Source of the DNA: an uncultured Rhodospirillales bacterium
GTDB lineage: Bacteria; Pseudomonadota; Alphaproteobacteria; Rhodospirillales; 2-02-FULL-58-16
Direction: 5' to 3'
DNA: 9,180 nucleotides
Assembly (NCBI GenBank): GCA_913053795.1
Contig: CAJXGZ010000077.1
Span: 1-9,180 of the forward strand
Of this stretch, positions 7,257-9,180 are shown piece by piece; positions within the stretch are counted from its first letter, which is position 1; every line of letters begins with the position of its first letter. Position numbers and translations under genes: made by a program. A model generated the notes under the pieces. It was given only the letters and a program-made list of their open reading frames with translations, searched no databases and had not been told where the DNA came from.

Positions 7257-8464
7257 TTTTGGCTTTTTAATTCCTTCTTGGCAAGGCCGGCGATGATTTC
7301 AGCGCTGAGGGCGGCGCCGTTGGCGTCGAAGGGCGGAACGTCGGGAAAGGGCGGCGCCTTAAGGGCCGAGTTGACGGCGGCGGCGAGGTTTTCCGGCGTT
7401 AACGCATCTTCGTCCAGCACCCGCGTCAGGCCACGCTCCTCCAGCAGGCGCGCCCTCAGGGTCTGCTCATTTTCCTCGCCGCCGGCGTAAGGGACGATGA
7501 CGCTTTTCGCCTTGGCGGCGATGATTTCCATCACCGTGTTATAGCCGCCCTGAGAGATGGACAACGCGCAATTGGCGAGCAGGGTTTGAAAATCGGGGCG
7601 GGCGCGCTCGACGGCAAAGCCGCCGGCCGACTCCTGAGACTCCGACGCCCGAAACGCCGCCGCCGTCAACTCCTGGAAACGGTCCTCGGGCAGGCTATGG
7701 CCGGCCAGCAGCCGCCACCGGGAATCTTTCAACGCCGACAGTGGCCGCGCCTTGAGGGCGGCGTTCAACAGCTCCCCGGCGCCGCCCGCCGATACGATCA
7801 CCTCACCTTCTCCTGGGCCTTTGCCCTTAGCCGCCGCCCCCGGCGCTCCCTTCGGCGCGGCGCGGCCTTTGTCCACCACGTAGCCGGAATAGCGCAGTTT
7901 CCCGCCCAGGCGGCCGGCCAGCGGGAAAGTGGCGGAAAAGGGAATGAACTTGGCGTCGCCATGCGCCAGGATGACATCAAAATGGGCCTGGGCCAGCTCG
8001 ACCATTTCCAGGTTGCGGCCGGGCTTCTTCTTCTCGACCAGGATATCGCGCACCGAGCAAACGATTTGAGGGCGCGGACGCGCCGCCTTCGCCGCCTCAA
8101 GCAAAGGCTCCAACTCAAAGCGGAATTGGCGGCGTCCGAAGGGAAACATCTCGACCGCCAAAACCCTTGGCCGCAGCTCTTTGAAGACCTCCATGAGGCG
8201 GTTGCGCCGGTTTTCGCGCCAAGCGTCGTCAATGGGCCGGGAGTTTTCGTCGTAAAGCGGCTTGAACGTCTTGTCCATGGCCTTGGCCGGCGGCAATTGG
8301 ATCAAATCGGCGCCGCCCAGATCCAGCACCTTCACCGGCTCGCCGCCCGAGACCATGGTCACGGAGACGCCGCGCCTCGTCATTTCACGGACAATGGCCG
8401 CCACCCGCATGACATGGCCGATGCCGAGAAGGTGCTGCACATAGAACATGACTTCCGAACTCAT
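7253..8464 (-). CDS. MurG-like GT-B glycosyltransferase
   Basis: A 403-residue predicted cytoplasmic or membrane-associated glycosyltransferase. The N-terminal half begins with the Gly-rich loop YVQHLLGIGHVMR (8-20), the place where MurG-type GT-B enzymes carry GGTGGH. The C-terminal half has the nucleotide-sugar-binding features of the family-28 type: LSISQGGYNTVMEI (301-314), then VIVPYAGGEENEQ (322-334), where MurG has a Gly-Gly-x-Asn/Ser-Thr motif and a downstream Glu/Gln-x-x-Asn/Gln stretch. A low-complexity Lys/Ala/Gly/Pro linker (199-220) joins the halves. No signal peptide or membrane segment is seen. ATG at 8464 overlaps the upstream TGA by four bases (ATGA), and GGGGAGG lies 7 bases upstream. 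Its TAG stop lies inside the CTAG at the MITE end. Acceptor and sugar donor are unknown; the context suggests a surface glycan. It is not murG itself, since no division or cell-wall genes surround it. Confidence 0.82.
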   Translation of the reverse strand: MSSEVMFYVQHLLGIGHVMRVAAIVREMTRRGVSVTMVSGGEPVKVLDLGGADLIQLPPAKAMDKTFKPLYDENSRPIDDAWRENRRNRLMEVFKELRPRVLAVEMFPFGRRQFRFELEPLLEAAKAARPRPQIVCSVRDILVEKKKPGRNLEMVELAQAHFDVILAHGDAKFIPFSATFPLAGRLGGKLRYSGYVVDKGRAAPKGAPGAAAKGKGPGEGEVIVSAGGAGELLNAALKARPLSALKDSRWRLLAGHSLPEDRFQELTAAAFRASESQESAGGFAVERARPDFQTLLANCALSISQGGYNTVMEIIAAKAKSVIVPYAGGEENEQTLRARLLEERGLTRVLDEDALTPENLAAAVNSALKAPPFPDVPPFDANGAALSAEIIAGLAKKELKSQN

Positions 8465-9054
8465 GAATTCGCCTCCCCATTTACCTCCAAGGGTATGTTG
8501 AGGCGCTCAACGCTCGGCGCGCCGCCGGCGTCGATCATGAACAGATGAGCGGCGAAGCGGGCCAGCTTCACCGGAGGCTTGCCGACCATGTTCCAGCCCG
8601 CCGCCAAGGCGTGCGTGGCGGTGATGACGCCTTGGTGAGTCACCGCCGCCGTCGGTTGCGTGAGCGACGCCAGCCAGGGCTGAAGGCGTTGTTGCACGTC
8701 CCTTGGGCTTTCGCCGCCGGGACGCCGGAAGTCGACGCCCAGACGGGCGCTTTCCTCGATCGCCTGGGGAAAGCGCTGCTCCAGTTCGTCCGACAGCAAC
8801 CCTTCCCACTGGCCCCAATCCATTTCAACCAAGCGGCGCTCGATTTTCGGCTTGGCCCCCATCAGGCGCGCCGTTTCCATGGCCCGGCCAAGGGGGCTGG
8901 CCACCCAGCGATAGTCCTTGAACTCAGCCGGCAGACGCCAGCCGGCGGCGGCGGCGCGCCCTTCGGCGCTGAGGGGAATGTCGGTGGAGCCCTGGATGCG
9001 GCGTTCCGCGTTCCATTGGGTCGAAGCATGGCGCAACAGAAGCAACGGAGTCAT
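8461..9054 (-). CDS. Histidine phosphatase superfamily protein (phosphoglycerate-mutase-like)
   Basis: A 197-residue protein of the branch-1 histidine phosphatase fold. Visible active-site residues: LLRHASTQWN with Arg8 and the phospho-acceptor His9 (Ala10 replaces the usual Gly of RHG), ASPLGRAMETA with Arg57, EMDWGQWEG with the acid Glu77, GGES (113-116), and VTHQG with His140. All core catalytic positions are present, so it should be active. Such proteins dephosphorylate small phosphorylated metabolites, for example alpha-ribazole phosphate or phosphosugars, and the sequence does not identify the substrate. Its start overlaps the preceding stop by one base (TGATG at 9052-9056) and its stop overlaps the glycosyltransferase start by four, so the three genes are probably translationally coupled. 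No cobalamin genes are nearby, which argues against a cobC role; removal of phosphate from a sugar intermediate for the adjacent glycosyltransferase is one possibility. Confidence 0.9.
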   Translation of the reverse strand: MTPLLLLRHASTQWNAERRIQGSTDIPLSAEGRAAAAGWRLPAEFKDYRWVASPLGRAMETARLMGAKPKIERRLVEMDWGQWEGLLSDELEQRFPQAIEESARLGVDFRRPGGESPRDVQQRLQPWLASLTQPTAAVTHQGVITATHALAAGWNMVGKPPVKLARFAAHLFMIDAGGAPSVERLNIPLEVNGEANS

Positions 9055-9180
9055 CAGGCGATCCGCCCGAGGGCGTAATCGAGGATATGGGAGGCGACGG
9101 CGATGTCGTGGCGGTCCCGCACGCGGACGGCGGCGGCGGCGCCCATCGTGTCGTGGGCCAGCACCGCGGAGAGCTCCTTC
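9054..9180 (-). CDS. C-terminal end of an unidentified protein
   Basis: Only the last 41 codons are in the window; the gene continues beyond 9180. The tail reads from KELSAVLAHD through HDIAVASHILDYALGRIA to a TGA at 9056-9054 that overlaps the next ATG by one base. The pattern (Glu-Leu, short loop, Met-Gly-Ala-Ala, Arg-x-Arg, then an amphipathic Ile-Leu-Asp-Tyr helix) vaguely resembles the C-terminal helices of GT4-type glycosyltransferases, but this is too short to assign. The overlap shows it heads or continues the same operon. Confidence 0.6.
   Translation of the reverse strand, partial: KELSAVLAHDTMGAAAAVRVRDRHDIAVASHILDYALGRIA

Noticed and set aside
7586..8548. A 320-codon plus-strand open frame opposite the glycosyltransferase
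   Set aside because: It is antisense to a motif-bearing gene and crosses into the phosphatase; the product is Arg/Gln-rich with no known domain.

Overview
The window reads as two blocks of proteobacterial DNA that meet inside one gene. Bases 1 to about 2050 look gammaproteobacterial-type. They hold dapA, a short lipoprotein gene overlapping its stop, a tRNA-Ser(GGA), the 4.5S signal recognition particle RNA (ffs), and the 5' third of dnaX. From about 2050-2110 to the end, the proteins look alphaproteobacterial, most like Rhodospirillales in my judgement: the rest of dnaX with an alpha-type C-terminal domain, a REP-like palindrome, and a minus-strand operon. The apparent switch falls in the most conserved part of DnaX. 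It is therefore either a real recombination inside a housekeeping gene or a chimeric (possibly metagenomic) assembly, and the sequence alone cannot decide. No taxon should be assigned to the whole window until that is settled.

Left block, plus strand: dapA (lysine/diaminopimelate synthesis) at 91-969; a 94-residue lipoprotein in the place where BamC follows DapA in enterobacteria, at 966-1250; tRNA-Ser at 1271-1360; a mostly featureless 170-base gap; ffs at about 1533-1646; dnaX (clamp-loader tau subunit) at 1671-3368. Inside dnaX there is an A6 run that could shift a ribosome or polymerase into a frame ending after 13 codons, which would give a gamma-like short product. A 15-bp minisatellite encoding a proline-rich linker follows it.

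Middle: bases 3369-3564 hold no gene. They carry a large imperfect palindrome of the 'GTCATTCCCGCGAAGGCGGGAA' class (described by position below) between two convergent transcription units.

Right block, minus strand, transcribed from high to low coordinates: the tail of an unidentified gene (9054-9180), a histidine-phosphatase-superfamily protein (8461-9054), a MurG-like GT-B glycosyltransferase (7253-8464), and a very large ABC-exporter-like protein (3565-7086). The first three genes overlap by 1 and 4 bases. A 145-bp MITE with 35-bp terminal inverted repeats lies between the glycosyltransferase and the ABC gene, and its end contains the glycosyltransferase stop codon. The large protein joins an exporter-type membrane domain, a nucleotide-binding domain whose catalytic residues are mostly replaced, a cyclic-nucleotide-binding domain that looks intact, and a GGDEF domain without its active-site motif. 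The operon looks like a cell-surface glycan system whose membrane component may be a sensor or regulated scaffold rather than an ATP-driven pump. That functional reading is inference.
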